A DNA stretch of 64,000 bases from Congeria kusceri. Its lineage: Eukaryota > Mollusca > Bivalvia > Myida > Dreissenidae. The position numbers and the translations under genes are program-made. A model generated the notes under the pieces. That model was not told where the DNA came from, did no database searches, and saw only the letters and a program-made list of their open reading frames with translations. Below are positions 49,826 to 62,757 of this stretch, piece after piece (the stretch's first letter is position 1; each line of letters begins with the position of its first letter). The stretch is taken from the NCBI GenBank assembly GCA_027627225.1, contig CM051030.1, forward strand, positions 20,417,105 through 20,481,104, read 5' to 3'.

Positions 49826-51542
49826 TTATTCATTACATTTGAACATCGTTATTTCGAACTCTGTTCATTCAAAGTCAGCGTTATTTCGAAGTATTTTTCT
49901 GATCCCGAATGTATTTCTTCTTTATTTAACTAAACTAAACTGGTTTAATTCTTACTCTTTTAATTTGAATTATCATATTTCGAAGTCTAAACATTCGGTC
50001 CCAAATGAATATTTCACACTTGTTTGCCTATTGTTAATTCGAAGTCGCAGTTTTGATTAGGACTGGATGTTTTCACACCTTCGATGCAAAGATTCGCGGA
50101 CCGAGCGTGTCAACACATTGGACGTTATTGCTAATGGGCACTATTTACACTCATTAAGGCAAGTGATGTCTGGCATTTGTATCCCAAGGTATATTAGGTA
50201 ATAAAAAGTACGCCAACGTAAGACTTTCAAATCGGTTAGGTCGCCAAGATTGGTAAAACCGTATACCCATGTTAAAAGGTAAACCCAATGACTAAAGGCT
50301 TTCATTTATATCTTTATATAGAATTATGATTCTATAAGTAATTTATTCATTATTTTACTAACTATATTTAGCTCCTTTACCATGGCGTATGTTTACAAAT
50401 AGCAAAATGTGATGCGACCATTACTGATTTGTATAAAATGGTGAAAATGTTTAAATCGAACTTTCGTTATTTTGAAGTTTCTTTGCCGGTCCGGACAACT
50501 TAGAAATAACGTTGTTGGAATGTTATTATTTACAAATAACATATTTTTGCCATTGCTGTCAAATTATGCTATAAACGACAAGTCACTGTAAATATTACTG
50601 TATAATTACTATAAATTTGATTTCTTTACTTTTTTGGGCTTTCTGCTGTTATTTGCTCCCGTGTCCAAATTCTGAACTCCCATTATTTTGAATACAATTT
50701 CATTTTAATAAACATGTTCTGGCACCCTCTGATGCTTACAACAATGCTTTTCTTGTTCCAACACTGTTCCATAAATCTTGACATGGTCATTGTAACAAAA
50801 AGTAAAATGGTGAAAATCAAGAGACCCAATAAAAAATTGACGCTCAACTGGCTTTACTGTTCAGTGGCCCATAATCAGTTTAAATGATTATTGAAAACAG
50901 AAAAAGCAGCAGCCAAATTAAACTAAATGACAGATTAATGGTTACAATTTAACAGTTAATAAAGAACATTTTCAGGAACTCTTTTCTTGGACACAACTTT
51001 TGCAAAAACCTTTTTAGTAAAATTATAATATTTTAATGTAATGAGTAAATATAACAACAGGTTAAAAACTAAATTATGCAGTGAATAAACCAACTGGAAT
51101 GCTTTTGTATGGGGAGTACAGGGATCTTAATCTATTTTAATAAACATTGCCATTTCAAAATAGAATAAATTTCACCCAACTTTATAATTGATCAAGTTAA
51201 ACATTTTAATATAATTTGCACTATTAAAAAGATTTGTGTGCATTGTACATGCTAAAATGTAAAATGCAATAGTATTATAGTATATAATATTCTACATATA
51301 TTTGTTATATATATATTTATTTTTTTTCAAGAAAATATTCATTTTTTTTATTTCAGCATAACTTTTTGTTTCTTATTCATATACAGTCCAAATCTGATTG
51401 TATGTATAATACACCAAACTATGCTGATTATACATAATGATCAGATTCTCAAAATAATCATGTTTATCTTATTGTTTACCCCGTATATATAACGCAAACA
51501 ACACTTTTTTGTTCATGATCACTTTAAGTAATTACTGTCTAA
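49826..51542. other. no gene seen; scattered TTATTTCGAAGT words
   Basis: AT-rich. From 49845 to 50060 and again near 50460 the words GTTATTTCGAA and TTCGAAGTC recur at irregular spacing, suggesting an old degenerate repeat. No exon recognised. Confidence 0.45.
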
Positions 51543-52373
51543 AGCCTCGGTCACAACCCACTGTGGTGGCCTCAGACCGCAGACGCATGGTCAACGCATG
51601 CGTTTTGTAAGAACTTGTGAAATTTGTATGGGCATCGTGCGATCAACTTATGGGCGACGTGCGTTCGCCTCACGTCTGTCGCGCGTTTTCGCTTTTAGCA
51701 GACCGCAGGTGTGTCTGCGAATCATGCTATTGACATGCATCTGTCCTACGGCGACCTTATGGTCACCATGCGACTTTTTATGACGATGCATGACCAGCGC
51801 ATAGTTATCGCACTATCACGGCCAGTTGTACGCACGAATATTAATATTTTTCATAAATATCCTGCATGAATTGGACCCATTTACGACTTTTAATTTGACA
51901 TGTATATAAGAAAATGCTATTGTCAAATTTTCAAATTTGTAAAAAAAAAAGTAGCAGTTTGATTGTAACACAGATGAAATAAGGAGATAACATGGAAAAT
52001 GTGTTAAAAGCATGCAAATAATCGCGGTTATTCGAACGATGCACAATGCTCCTTGCGGTCACCGTACGATAATCGCACGTGTCTTGCGTGAGTTTTCTGT
52101 TTCTTTCTTGCGTTGCAGGTCCGTTTATCGCAAGGAAGCCATTAGTACTACACAAGATGTTCGCACAGTGCCTTCGGTGCCTGCATGATGGGTGATCGAC
52201 GCAAGGACGACGCATCAACTTAAGACCTTGCGTTAATGTCTGTTGCGGTTGTTGCAGCGACCTTGCGATCAAGGAAAACAGGCACGCGCGCCGTTGGTCC
52301 AACGCACGTTTTTGACAAAAAACTCAACGCAAGCTTGACGTAAGGTCGACACAACCCGGTTGTGACCGAGGCT
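51543..52373. mobile_element. 831-bp PIF/Harbinger-type MITE with TAA target duplication
   Basis: Starts AGCCTCGGTCACAACC and ends GGTTGTGACCGAGGCT, a perfect 16-bp inverted pair, directly flanked on both sides by TAA (51540-51542 and 52374-52376). A three-base TAA/TTA duplication is the PIF/Harbinger signature. The interior is richer in CpG than its surroundings and has no transposase; the readings at 51598-51783 and 51931-52302 have no recognisable domain. It lies outside the array, so the Harbinger copies in the array are candidates for the enzyme family that moved it, but the ends were not compared. Confidence 0.75.
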
Positions 52374-52441
52374 TAATTAACAACGACCATCTTGAGCAAG
52401 CAATGGTGAATGCCAGTTGAGAAAATATGAAAACAACTGCT

Positions 52442-53316
52442 AACATGAGCACCGCCTATGGGTGCTGGACGCTCGACTATGTCGTATTTGATTGTAGTCT
52501 GGCATTTTTTGAATAGAATGTGTTCATCACTGTGATGAAGTGTCTTAACTTTCAAGAATACCTCTCATAGATAATAAACTTAACCTAAAGCTAAAATTCC
52601 AAGTTGAAAAAAGGCAATAACTCCACCAAAATCCTCGATATAGTTACGTCCTCTTTTCTACAGAATGGGTTAAAAACTGTGATCGAGTGTTGTGAGTTTT
52701 AAGTAAATACTTCTTATAGTTCTTGTGAAATTTGACCTAAAGCGAAAATGCTAAGTTCAAAAATGGGCAATTACTCAAATGAAATCCTTGGAAGAGTTAC
52801 CTCCTCTTGTCTAAATAATAAATTCATCACTGTGATCAAGTACTTTCAGTTTTAAGTTGATACCTCATACAGGTATTGAGAAATTTGACCTAAGCGAAAA
52901 TTGTGTTGAAAAAAGGGCAATAATTCCAACAAAAGGCTTGGAAGAGTTACCTTCTCATGTTTGCAGAATGCGGACAGCACCATAAACAAGTACTTTGATT
53001 TTCAATTTAACATCTTTCAATTGAGAAATGCTAAATTTAACAAACTGAATGTCAAATATTAAAAGTGTTTAGTCCAAACAAGGGAGGATAACTCTGGAAA
53101 TAAAAACCACAGGGTTACCTGCCTTGTTGTAATGAATCACCCTTTTGATAGTGAAAAAGTATTGAAAGTTTTAAATAGATACATTTCATAGTTTTTGAGA
53201 AATGGACTCTGACAAACAACTTAACCAACAAACTTAACAAACGCAGATGGTGACGCAGAGGCTGATGCAGAGCGACGACAATAATTTGACTTTTTCCTTC
53301 AAACAGTCAAGCTAAA
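52442..53316. mobile_element. HINE-like element C with 140-165 bp monomers
   Basis: Begins ACATGAGCACCGCCTATG, where AGCACC/GGTGCT forms a six-pair stem, followed by GCTCGACTATG. It ends in AGTCAAGCTAAA, whose AGTCAAGC mirrors GCTCGACT imperfectly. Monomers between share GGCAATAACTCCA..AAATCC, GTTACCTCCTCTTGT, ATCAAGTACTTT.AGTTTTAAGT and GAAATTTGACCTAA. A GATGGTGACGCAGAGGCTG stretch precedes the 3' end, as in element A. Same build as element A with different sequence. Confidence 0.6.
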
Positions 53317-54756
53317 TAGGTAAGTTACTTTGTACCCATTTTTATTTGATATTGTTAATGACCATCAGATTTTTTTATTTAAAGGAAAAAACGTGTTAAT
53401 TTAATTGTTGGTAAAGTCATATGTTCATTAACTTTCACGCTTAATTAACAATGATTAAGAATAGAATTGCTGACACTTTCAAATTACAGCATTTTGGCAA
53501 AAATGTGATTTTTATGCTTGTCATTCGTAAAGTCAGAGTATTTAAACAATCTATATTTTTAATCACACAATTTTGAATTTTGTTTGATCCACAGGAAAGA
53601 ACAGTAACATAAAATAACATATTTTGATTGTCAAATGAAAACCCTCAACCATTAAACAAAACACACAAATAAAGTATGTACATGTTTGCTGAGCATAAAT
53701 TCAAATGCCTTTAATAATGTATCATGTTTATTTGTAATATTGTCGTTCATCCTGACACTCTCACAGCAAAATATAAAAAATTTAGGATTAGTCCAAGGGA
53801 TTTCATTTCATAATTCTTAAACATGCAGAAAAGCTTAAACAATATTTTGAGATTCTTTAGGTTGTTTTTTTCATTGCGAATAAACAAGTTGTTTATACTG
53901 ATTATTTATGCCATTGACAAATCAAAAATATTATGAACACTTCATAAATATCCATTTCATAGTTCACCATACTTCACGAGGTAAATTATTGATCACAAGC
54001 AATGTCATAAACTTTAATAACTCTTATACTTGTACGAGTGGCCAAAAATCCAAATAAACAAACAACAGACAACAAGAATGCAATATAGTAAAGATTGAAA
54101 CTAAAAGTTATAAAGCTACTGATTACACAATTAGACACATGGTTAATATGGATTACAATACCTTAAAAGTTAATTCCTAAAAGCAACACACTTTGCATGG
54201 ACAATATTTGTATTTCCTTACATCTGAATATGTTTACATCACTAACAATTACTTGTTACATATAATAATAACAAATATGGCAATATATTTTGTTTTGAAC
54301 AACACATTAGTCACAACCTATATGGTACATTAGTTAACAGTTTAAGTAATAACATATTCAATTTAAACCAGGCACCACCACCACCCAGTGACTCCTCCAC
54401 CAAAGCATGCAACTGCAGTTATGTTTGTCTACTTCCACTGTGGTTGTCATTTCAAATATAAGAAACACACTTGTATTGTAAACAATGATCATATACACTT
54501 GCTGGAGGATAACCATCAACATAAACTTTTGTTATGTTTCACTAATGTTTTTTCTTTATAGTTAGCAGTAGAAGTCTTGAATATTTAAGCATCTCCACGC
54601 AAGCAATATTAATATTGCTTACATATTTGTATAGAGAAACAATTGTTAATATCACATTTTATCATCCAGTCTCCATTTAATTTACAGTAATACCTGTTTA
54701 ATTACCTGGATGATTAAGAGATTGTTTTACTTGGAAAAATTTGATTTCCTTGCATG
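53317..54756. other. no gene seen
   Basis: Very AT-rich sequence. It would include the 3' flank of the minus-strand receptor pseudogene that ends at 54757. No repeat or exon recognised. Confidence 0.45.
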
Positions 54757-57070
54757 TTAGAAATCAATATACCAGTTTCTGAAATAATCAAAGGGAAAGT
54801 AGTCATTGAAACCAGGGTGTCCCATAATGTTGTAGTGCGAGCCAGTTTGCTTTTGTCTAGTCCAGTGTGATTTGGTTTGATAAACATCATATGGTTGACC
54901 ACTTCTTCAAACTTCAGGGCCACTTTTTGGGAAGACTGACCTGTCACATTTTACATGGCAACAATCATAGGCTGTGTAAGGTGGATGATGGAATTCCTAT
55001 TCCGCTGGTGGACAATTGTATCTACTCCAATGGTTAGCATGACCCACATTATGTTGGACTGTAATACTGCCCATATTTTGTCCTGCCACTGTAGAACTAG
55101 TAGGTTGAAGATGCTTTGTGAGGCATGTCATATGTGTTTCTTTCCATGATCTTTGTGAATCCAGGGTTTCCTGCAGGCCTGTTTCGCTTGTCAAAGCAGT
55201 TAGTCATTAGCCGACATGCTTAAATAACGCCGACATGCTTTAATGTTCGAAGCGACAACCCTTAATCCCTTTATCTATTACACAGGTTTTTAATCACAGG
55301 GCCATAAATGAACGCCATATTGATCAATAATGTCTCACTTCGAACAGTGAAATTTACAAGTGACTGAACTGTGTAGTGCCGCCCACAACAATCGCATTAG
55401 CCAATCAAATACGTCGATTTTTAGGGTGGAGTTTTTACCTTACTAAGAACTAAAAAAGTGTTTGACAACAAATTCTAGCAAGGCCGGGAAACGTGAACAG
55501 GCATTTTAAAACACTTGATTATTATATTTATCATTTTATTTTATCCTGGTAATGTTTTTATCCATTCCACAAACTGACAATCACAAAATATGCAAACGAA
55601 TAATGTAATATACATCCTCATATAACGTCGTCAAACTTGATTTTGTTAACATAAACTCTCCAATTAAGCACGTGACCAGCACACGCATGTTTTTCGTGAG
55701 GCATCTGTGACCTTGTGTATGGCAACATAAGTTTTGCGTGCTTTTGTAGAAAAACACACTTTTTACTTGAAGATACAGGACCGATTAGGAACCGCATATT
55801 CCAGTGTTTAAAGATATTGCATGTCTGACTTTCCCGTCAAAGGAATATTAATTTCATGCATGACTTTTGCATGGAGAAATCCTGTTATTGTGGTCAGTGA
55901 AGTGTTTCAAGTTTAAGGGTCGTCTAATAAATCAATACTAGTGTCCAAAATTAAACAAAAATATAGGTACAGCAAATGGAGGAAAATTAGGCAAATTATA
56001 AACAAATTGGTGTTGTTTTTCCATGCAAATTTACTTATTGATGGACAAAAACTTACGAAGTGGTTTTAAGTTTGTAAAATGCTGAATTTATTATATATTG
56101 TAAACTTCTTATAATGTTCAACATGTTTCACAGACGGCCCTTACAGTGACTTGTCCATTTGATGACAGTTAATATTACCGTTAGATGTACAGTTATTCAG
56201 GAAAAGCATGAAACATGAGAAAATCAACACAGTGTTTTTAACAAAAGAGTGACATTCGTCTTGAAAACCAACGTTAATTTTTCGCTTTTAATTTACACAT
56301 GTAGTATAACTGATATTAACGATTGATTAATTTCGCATCAGAAAACAATCAATGAGTACAGTTATTGAAAAATAAAACTAGGGGTCATGACAGAATTTCA
56401 AGGCGGAAAAACGGCTAGGCTTTTCAACAAATCTGAATACCATGTATTATTGAAAGTACATAAAAAATGCAGCCTAGTATTTTATGTACACTGCCTACAA
56501 AGGAGTTAGTCAACACGTTTTTATAAGGGGTCAGATTGAAAACGATCTCGCAGGAGGTGGGAGCCAATATTTGTCGCGGGGAGGTGTTGTGGTGCCGAAA
56601 TGCTTTCAAGAAATCCTGCGGGAAACCCTGGTGAATCCCATGATGATTTTTATACAGATCTTTCAAAGTGTGTTGGTATTTTCCTTGTTTTCTACAAGTG
56701 TAAACTGCTAAAACACCTCCCATTTAAGCCCGCACAAATATTCCTCTTCCTATGGATGCTCTAATGATAGCTCCTTTTTCAGCACTTGTGTTCTTGTCAA
56801 ACTCACTATAATTCGTATTAGTTGTATGTAATGGAGTTCCCATTGTAGGTGTTAAAATTGCTGTAAGAGATGGATTTGTAGCAGATGCTGGAGTTGTTAT
56901 ACAGTGGTTGATACAGTTGAAGTCGGTGCTGAAATTGGAAAAGGTAAGTCAGTTGTTAAATAACTCAGTTGTTAAAGAAACAGTAGTAGTTGACGTTGTA
57001 AAATATGATACAATTTCAGAAGTAGTAAGGGCTGATGTTGTAACACTTAATATAGTTGCAGTAAGAGAAT
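54757..57070 (-). pseudogene. receptor-like pseudogene 1: Thr-rich stalk, membrane segment, Tyr-rich tail
   Basis: Read on the minus strand. From about 57070 the sequence gives a Thr/Ser-rich stalk (TTYSLTATILSVTTSALTTS), then after a TTTCAG acceptor near 56935 more stalk (PTMGTPLHTTNTNYSEFDK). Next come EKGAIIRASIGRGIFV, a stop, and MGGVLAVYTCRKQGK, which together look like a membrane span followed by a basic stop-transfer. A separate piece near 55100-54757 gives SITVQHNVGHANHWSRYN, PPYTAYD, then after one TGA QPYDVYQTKSHW, SHYNIMGHPGFNDYF and WYIDF with TAA at 54757. The tail is tyrosine-rich, as in cytoplasmic signalling tails. Several stops and shifts make it a pseudogene. The family is not named; it is a paralogue of 58197-58864. 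Confidence 0.5.
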
Positions 57071-57843
57071 AAGTTGTAGTACGGTCACACCAAATTTAAG
57101 TCTTGGACTTCAGGATTACTGCACCAATTTTTTGCACATAAAAAAAATGCAAAATGCTCTCCGCTCGCTCCATGAAAAAGAAAGTAAACTATGTTTGTGC
57201 ATCATAACGGAAAAGCAGTCAACATTTGAGTTTATTGTTTGGTATATAGAGAGGATATTTGTTTGTTTTAGTCAATATGTAAATTTTCTCTCTTTCCGGT
57301 GATGATATAACACATCGTTACATCGAAAACAAACACATTTTCTTTTTATTGTACGCTTCATTAACCTGAGTTTTACATTTAAATGGAAAATATCACGTGA
57401 ATCACAATGTCAGGAATTCAAAATAATGACATCATTTCACAGTGTTGAGCCTGGCAATCAATCAGGGTCCGTTTAATTTACTGTATTTAATCGGGACCCA
57501 AAAAAGTAGTCCGTCACTGTGAGTGATATAGGGATATATCATACTGATATTTTTCTACATTTAACTCCTTAGCATTAAATAAATGTATTTATTTAATTGT
57601 TCACTTAGACGAGTATTACATTTTACATGCGTACATCAAAAGTGGCATCCTCCAGCCTGTGCATCCAATTGTACCATGAATAAACAATCAAAGCAATCAT
57701 TAAACAAACGCGTTGACATTAATGTATGTGAACATAACATCGAATTGATCATCTTAATGTGTTTGAATGTTATTAAATGCTACAAAATGATTAGTATAAA
57801 TGACTTAGTCAAATCGAAAAGGATAAGCTTTATACTAATTAAA
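57071..57843. other. no gene seen
   Basis: Sequence between pseudogene 1 and the HINE-like 5' end. A 128-codon plus-strand reading beginning at 57583 runs into the HINE start and I treat it as chance. Confidence 0.45.
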
Positions 57844-60794
57844 AACAAGAGGGCCATAATGGACCAAAGCGCTCACCTGAAAACTAGTACAGATGAAGAT
57901 CATACTGTTGTGACAAGCTTGAAAATTAAAGTAGCTGAACAATACTCAATGGGGATAGGATTGATTTGATTTAAAACATCAGTTAGTGCAATGGGCTAAC
58001 TAAAGTATGAGTTGGTAGTGGATGTGCGTTTGTTTCTTGCTAAGGGTTCTCAAATCATTTTTCTCGATATTCTTACATTACCCATTTTCATTAAGTCAGT
58101 GACAATTCCAGAAAATGCAGAAACAGTAGATTTTGATATCATTTTCGCAGACATATTTGGAGAACTAGTTACAATGCGATAATTGTGATGGCTGTGCTAT
58201 AAGTTTTGCTTTTGCGATGCAATTACTGCTTGTATATATCCCCGAAGTTCCCATAAAAAGCAAAACAATTTAGCTCTCTGTTGTGAGGGGTGGTACACAC
58301 TATAAGTCTGACCTACATTACGGCCACGTCTTTGATCGTTAGGGTCTAACATAAACGCCACTGAAAGGATCATACACTGTGTAAGGTGTAGCATTTGATT
58401 CATACACATGACATCCACTTGGGACTATCCTGTTGTTAGCATGATCAACAGATGCCAGATTTTCTCCATGTCTATGATTTGGCAGACATACCTTTTGATG
58501 TGTTAGGATCTTAGCCTATAGGCTTTTTTTCTATGCTTTCTGCTCCTTCTACATGTGTACACTGCCAGTGCAACTAAGGTAAGCAGACCCTCCTATTATT
58601 GCTCCTACATAAGTGTAATTATCAGGGCCATTTTTTATGTTGAATTTATGCTGGTAGTTGAAGATGTTGCAACATTTGTTGTCCCCGCAGCAGTTGTTGT
58701 TGCTCTAGGAGTTGTTGTCGCTACAGCTGGCATTGTTGCAGCTGTACTTGTAGGGGTAGTTGTTTGTGAATAAGTTGTTGATGTAGAAGCTTTGGTTGTA
58801 GTCGGATCAGAAGTAGTTGAAGTTTGAGTAGTTGCAGTAGTTGCTGCAGCAGTGGTGGTGGGGCCTGGTAAATAGTTTTTGACCCCACATGACCCAGATC
58901 CAACTCGACCAAGATACCATTAAGACAAATGTTCTGACAAAGTTTCATAAAGATTGGGAAAAAATTGTGACTTCTAAAGTGTTTCACCCCACATGACCCA
59001 GAATTGAACTCGGCCGAGATATCATTAAGAAAAATGTTCTGAGCACTTTTCATGAAGATTGGGCAAAAACTGTGACTTTTAGAGTGTTAACAAGCTCTTT
59101 CTTCAATTTCACCTAGTGACCTAGCTTTTGACCCTACATGACCCAGATTCGAACTCGTCCGATATATCATTGGGACAACTGTTCTGACCAAGTTTCATAA
59201 AGATTGGGCAAAAATGTGACTAATAGTGTTAACAAGCTTTTTATTCAATTTGACCTAGTGACCTAGTTTTAATCCCCACAAGACCCAGATTCGAACTCAG
59301 TCGAGATATCATTGGGACAAATGTTCCGACCAAGTTAAATCAAGATTGGGCAAAACATGTGACTTCGAGGGTGTTAACAAGCTTTTTCTTTAATTTGACC
59401 TAGTTACCTAATTTTTGACCCCACATGCTCCAGATTCGAACTCGGCCGAGATATCATTGGGACAAATGTTCTGACCAAGTTTAGTAAGAAAAATGTGACT
59501 GTTACAGTGTTAACCAGCTTTTTCTTCAATTTGACCTAGTAACCTAGTTTCTCAGCCCACATGACCCACATTTGAACTAGGCCGAGATATCATTAAGTCA
59601 AATGTTCTGACCAAGTTTCATGAACATTTGACAAAAAATCTGACTTCTAGAGTGTTAACCAGCTTTTTCTTCAATTTGACCTAGTGACCTAGTTTTTGAC
59701 CCCACATGACCCAGATTCGAACTCAGCCAAAATATCATTGGGACAAATGTTCTGATCAAGTTTCATGAAGATTGGGCAAAAAATGTGACTTCTAGAGTGT
59801 TCACAAGCTTTTCCTAAAGCCATATACGGAAAACTGCACCCCCCCCCCCCCCCCCCTGGCCGAGATATCATCAGAACAAAGGTTCTGAGCAAGTTTCATG
59901 TTGATTGTGCAAAAAATGTGACTTCTAGAGTGTTCTCAAGCTTTCTCCTATAGCGATAAAAGGAAAACTGACCCCCTCCCCCCCCCCTGGCCGCCATGTT
60001 TTTCAACGGACCGGAAACATTTTCGAACTCAGCCGAGATATCATAAGAACAAATGTTGTGAGCAAGTTTCATGTTGATTAGGCAAAAAATGTGACTTCTA
60101 TAGTGTTCACAAGCTTTTTCTATAGCCATATAAGGAAAAGTGCCCCGCCCCCTGGTGGCCATGTTTTTCAAAGGAGCGGAACCATTTTCGAACTTGGCCG
60201 AGATATCATAAGAGCAAAAGTTCTGAGCAAGTTTTATGTTGATTGGGCAAAAATTTTGACTTCTAGAGTGTTCACAAACTTTTTCTATAGCCGTATAAGG
60301 AAAACTGCCTCGCCCCCTGGTGGCCATGTTTTTTAACGGATCGAAACCATTTTCGAACTCGGCCGAGATATCATTAGAACAAATGTTCTGAGCAAGTTTC
60401 ATGTTGACTGGGCAAACAAATGTAACTTCTATATTGTTCACAAGCTTTTTCTTCAATTTGACCTAGTGACCTAGCTTTTAAATCCCACATGACCCAGATT
60501 TGAACTCGGCCAAGATACTATTGGGACAAATGTTCTGACCAAGTTTCATGAAGATTGGCCAATAAATGTGGCCTCTAGAGTGTTCACAAGGTAAATGTTG
60601 ACAACACACAACACACAAAAGGCGATCACAAAAGCTCCCCGTGAGCATGTTGTGCAGTGAGCTAAAAATGTAGTCTTTATCGCGATTACGGTCCAAATTG
60701 TTGACGGCATACGGACGACGGACGATGCACGACGCAGGAGAGGTCCCCTATAACAATATCTCACCAAGCACTTCGTGCTCAGGTGAGCTAAAAA
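57844..60794. mobile_element. HINE-like element B, 2.95 kb, containing receptor exons
   Basis: Begins AACAAGAGGGCCATAATGG, then GCTCACCTGA (57871). It ends with a hairpin AGCAC-TTC-GTGCT (60767-60779), TCAGGTGAGC (60779-60788) and CTAAAAA; the subterminal repeats pair perfectly over ten bases. From 58866 to 60600 it is filled by about twelve monomers of 100-165 bases with GACCCCACATGACCCAGATT, GATATCATTGGGACAAATGT and GTGACTTCTAGAGTGTT; an 18-C run sits at 59839-59856. A second, inner 3'-like end (GTGAGCTAAAAATG) lies at 60655-60668. This is the classic bivalve pearl/HINE layout. Between 57890 and 58864 lie host-like receptor exons instead of the usual leader. Confidence 0.65.
58197..58864 (-). 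pseudogene. receptor-like pseudogene 2: Thr-rich stalk, membrane segment, Tyr-rich tail
   Basis: Read on the minus strand after a TTTACCAG acceptor at 58865. A Thr-rich stalk runs from 58864 (TTTAAATTATTQTSTTSDP, later TTTPRATTTAAGTT) to SINST and a stop. In other frames follow GPDNYTYVGAIIGGSA, then TLVALAVYTCRRSRKHRKK, together a membrane span with a basic stop-transfer. The tail gives VCLPNHRHGENLASVDHANN, then CHVYESNATPYTVYDPF, SGVYVRP and, after a one-base shift, GRNVGQTYSVYHPSQQ. The tail matches pseudogene 1 in PYT.YD, AVYTCR and the HANN/HANH region, so they are paralogues. At least two shifts and a stop make it non-functional as read. All exons lie inside the boundaries of HINE-like element B. 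Confidence 0.55.
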
Positions 60795-62757
60795 TAATGA
60801 TGAGAATGTCGTAGATAAACAGCACTGAATTAGACACGCGCTATATTAATTTTAATTTGCAAAACAAATACAGCCAGGGCTGGATCTCCATCTTCAATTA
60901 GGTCAAATACCAGCTTATACCAATTTATTTTAAGTAGAGTGTATATGAATTTTCTTGTAGAAATGATATAACATACAGGTGACTTACTTCAATAAATGTT
61001 TCTTATAATGAAAATACTCTCATAATTCTTTTGCTCCTAGCTTCTTTTCTCGCAAACAGTCTTTCAGTCTGGCAGCGTTTTGATTTCCAATTGTGGGCAT
61101 AAGCATGTACCTTTGCACATGTTTCCACTTGTGGGCAGAATTAAAAGTGTTAACAAAAGATCCAAGCACCACCATAACATGTATGGTTTTGTTTTACTTC
61201 ATTTGTTTTCTTGTTTTATTTATTAATCTGGTGTTTTAGTATATTGTGAAAGTTAATAAATGTAACTTAATTCCATTTATATGAAAGAACTATGTTGTAA
61301 ATCAAAGCGCTGAAGGCACTGCAGTTGTTTGCTATTGGTTAACATTGGGCACAAATCACTCTATTCAAATAATAATAGCAATACAGGTTTAAATTAAACA
61401 GAACAGATTCGAAAGGTTTATTGAGGTTTTGTCTAAACAAAAATCTGTCTACAGTTTTGAATATTAGCAATCAATAATAAAATTAAATTATTGTTATAAC
61501 ACGTGTTTGTACTAGTTGTTATCAAAACTGTTAGTGCACTGTTCAATATCATAGTGTCCGATGGATTGTATTGACTCATCCAAGTACAATAAATAGGCAC
61601 TTAAAACCCCTTATGGTGTGTTTTGCTGAATATTTTGCAAATGTATTGAAAATACAATAATATTACAATTATACATCAGAACCTGTAAATAAAATCAAAT
61701 TGTATGCAGTCACCTAAATGACCAAATAATAACTTTAAATGAAAACTCCCGACAGGTTATCATGGACAATCTGGGCAATAAGAGAGGTATGTCATACCAT
61801 ATGTCACCTTAAATACAATGGTTATAACCTTATAATTGTTTTAATGGTAAAATATGATAGCTGCGCTTATAGCTTGTTCAGTGTTCTTATATGAAGAAAA
61901 TACATATCACTGAATTTAAATTCTGGTTCTGGAACCAGCAAACACCACATGTTTTACATAATAATATGTCAAACATTAAACGTAAAACTTCATTTACCTG
62001 AATCCATGTTTTACTATAATATTTGTATCAACATTATAAATATAACTTGAACAGAGACATTGCTCCAAAATGCGGCTTTAAAATAGATATTGCCACGTAA
62101 TTAAATGAGATATTTAAACATATATCGCCATTGTGTAGTTAGGTTAGTTTTTGTCTCTCAATAATGCCATTTTGAATTGTATTTGTTGTCATATGTGCAG
62201 CTGATGAATAGAGGTCCATTGTAAAACGTACGCCACTAATTCAAACGTTAACATATATGAAAACTAGACAGCCGCGTCGAGCAGCTAACAATACTAATTA
62301 CGGATTGAAAAAACCTTGTGTATAAGGCCTGTCAAAACAACTTTCAAGTGAAAATAAAAAATATTGTCGAGCAAGAAACCTGATTAGCCAAATTCTTTGT
62401 CCACTCTACAATATCATGGTAATTCTTTGGGATACAAACATAATTATCTTACTTTTAATGACATTCTGTCATTAATTTTCATAACCAACACATTCTCTGA
62501 ATGAACCTACTAGGTACATAGTGAAAAATGATGGTTATTAGTTTTATTACCGGTCAATATCTGAGGAAGACGGTAGATTAATTTGTCGAAGAGAAATAAC
62601 CATAGCATTAAACAAAACTCAGTTTAAACCTTGAGCACTGAAGCCATCATTGTTGCATGTACAAATAACTGCATGCAATATTTGCAACTGTTGGGAATCA
62701 AATTTTATCAATCGTTATGGTCATATGCAAACTGTTTAAGTTTGGTCATCATCGATA
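60795..62757. other. no gene seen
   Basis: AT-rich single-copy sequence between two HINE-like elements, with no exon, inverted ends or tandem repeats recognised. Confidence 0.5.

Noticed and set aside
49489..49933. Overlapping 114-codon minus and 91-codon plus frames
   Set aside because: Both arise from the CGCGA-rich, partly self-complementary dispersed repeat.
59896..60456. 186-codon minus-strand open frame, longest in the window
   Set aside because: It lies entirely in the minisatellite of HINE-like element B and its peptide simply repeats with the monomer.
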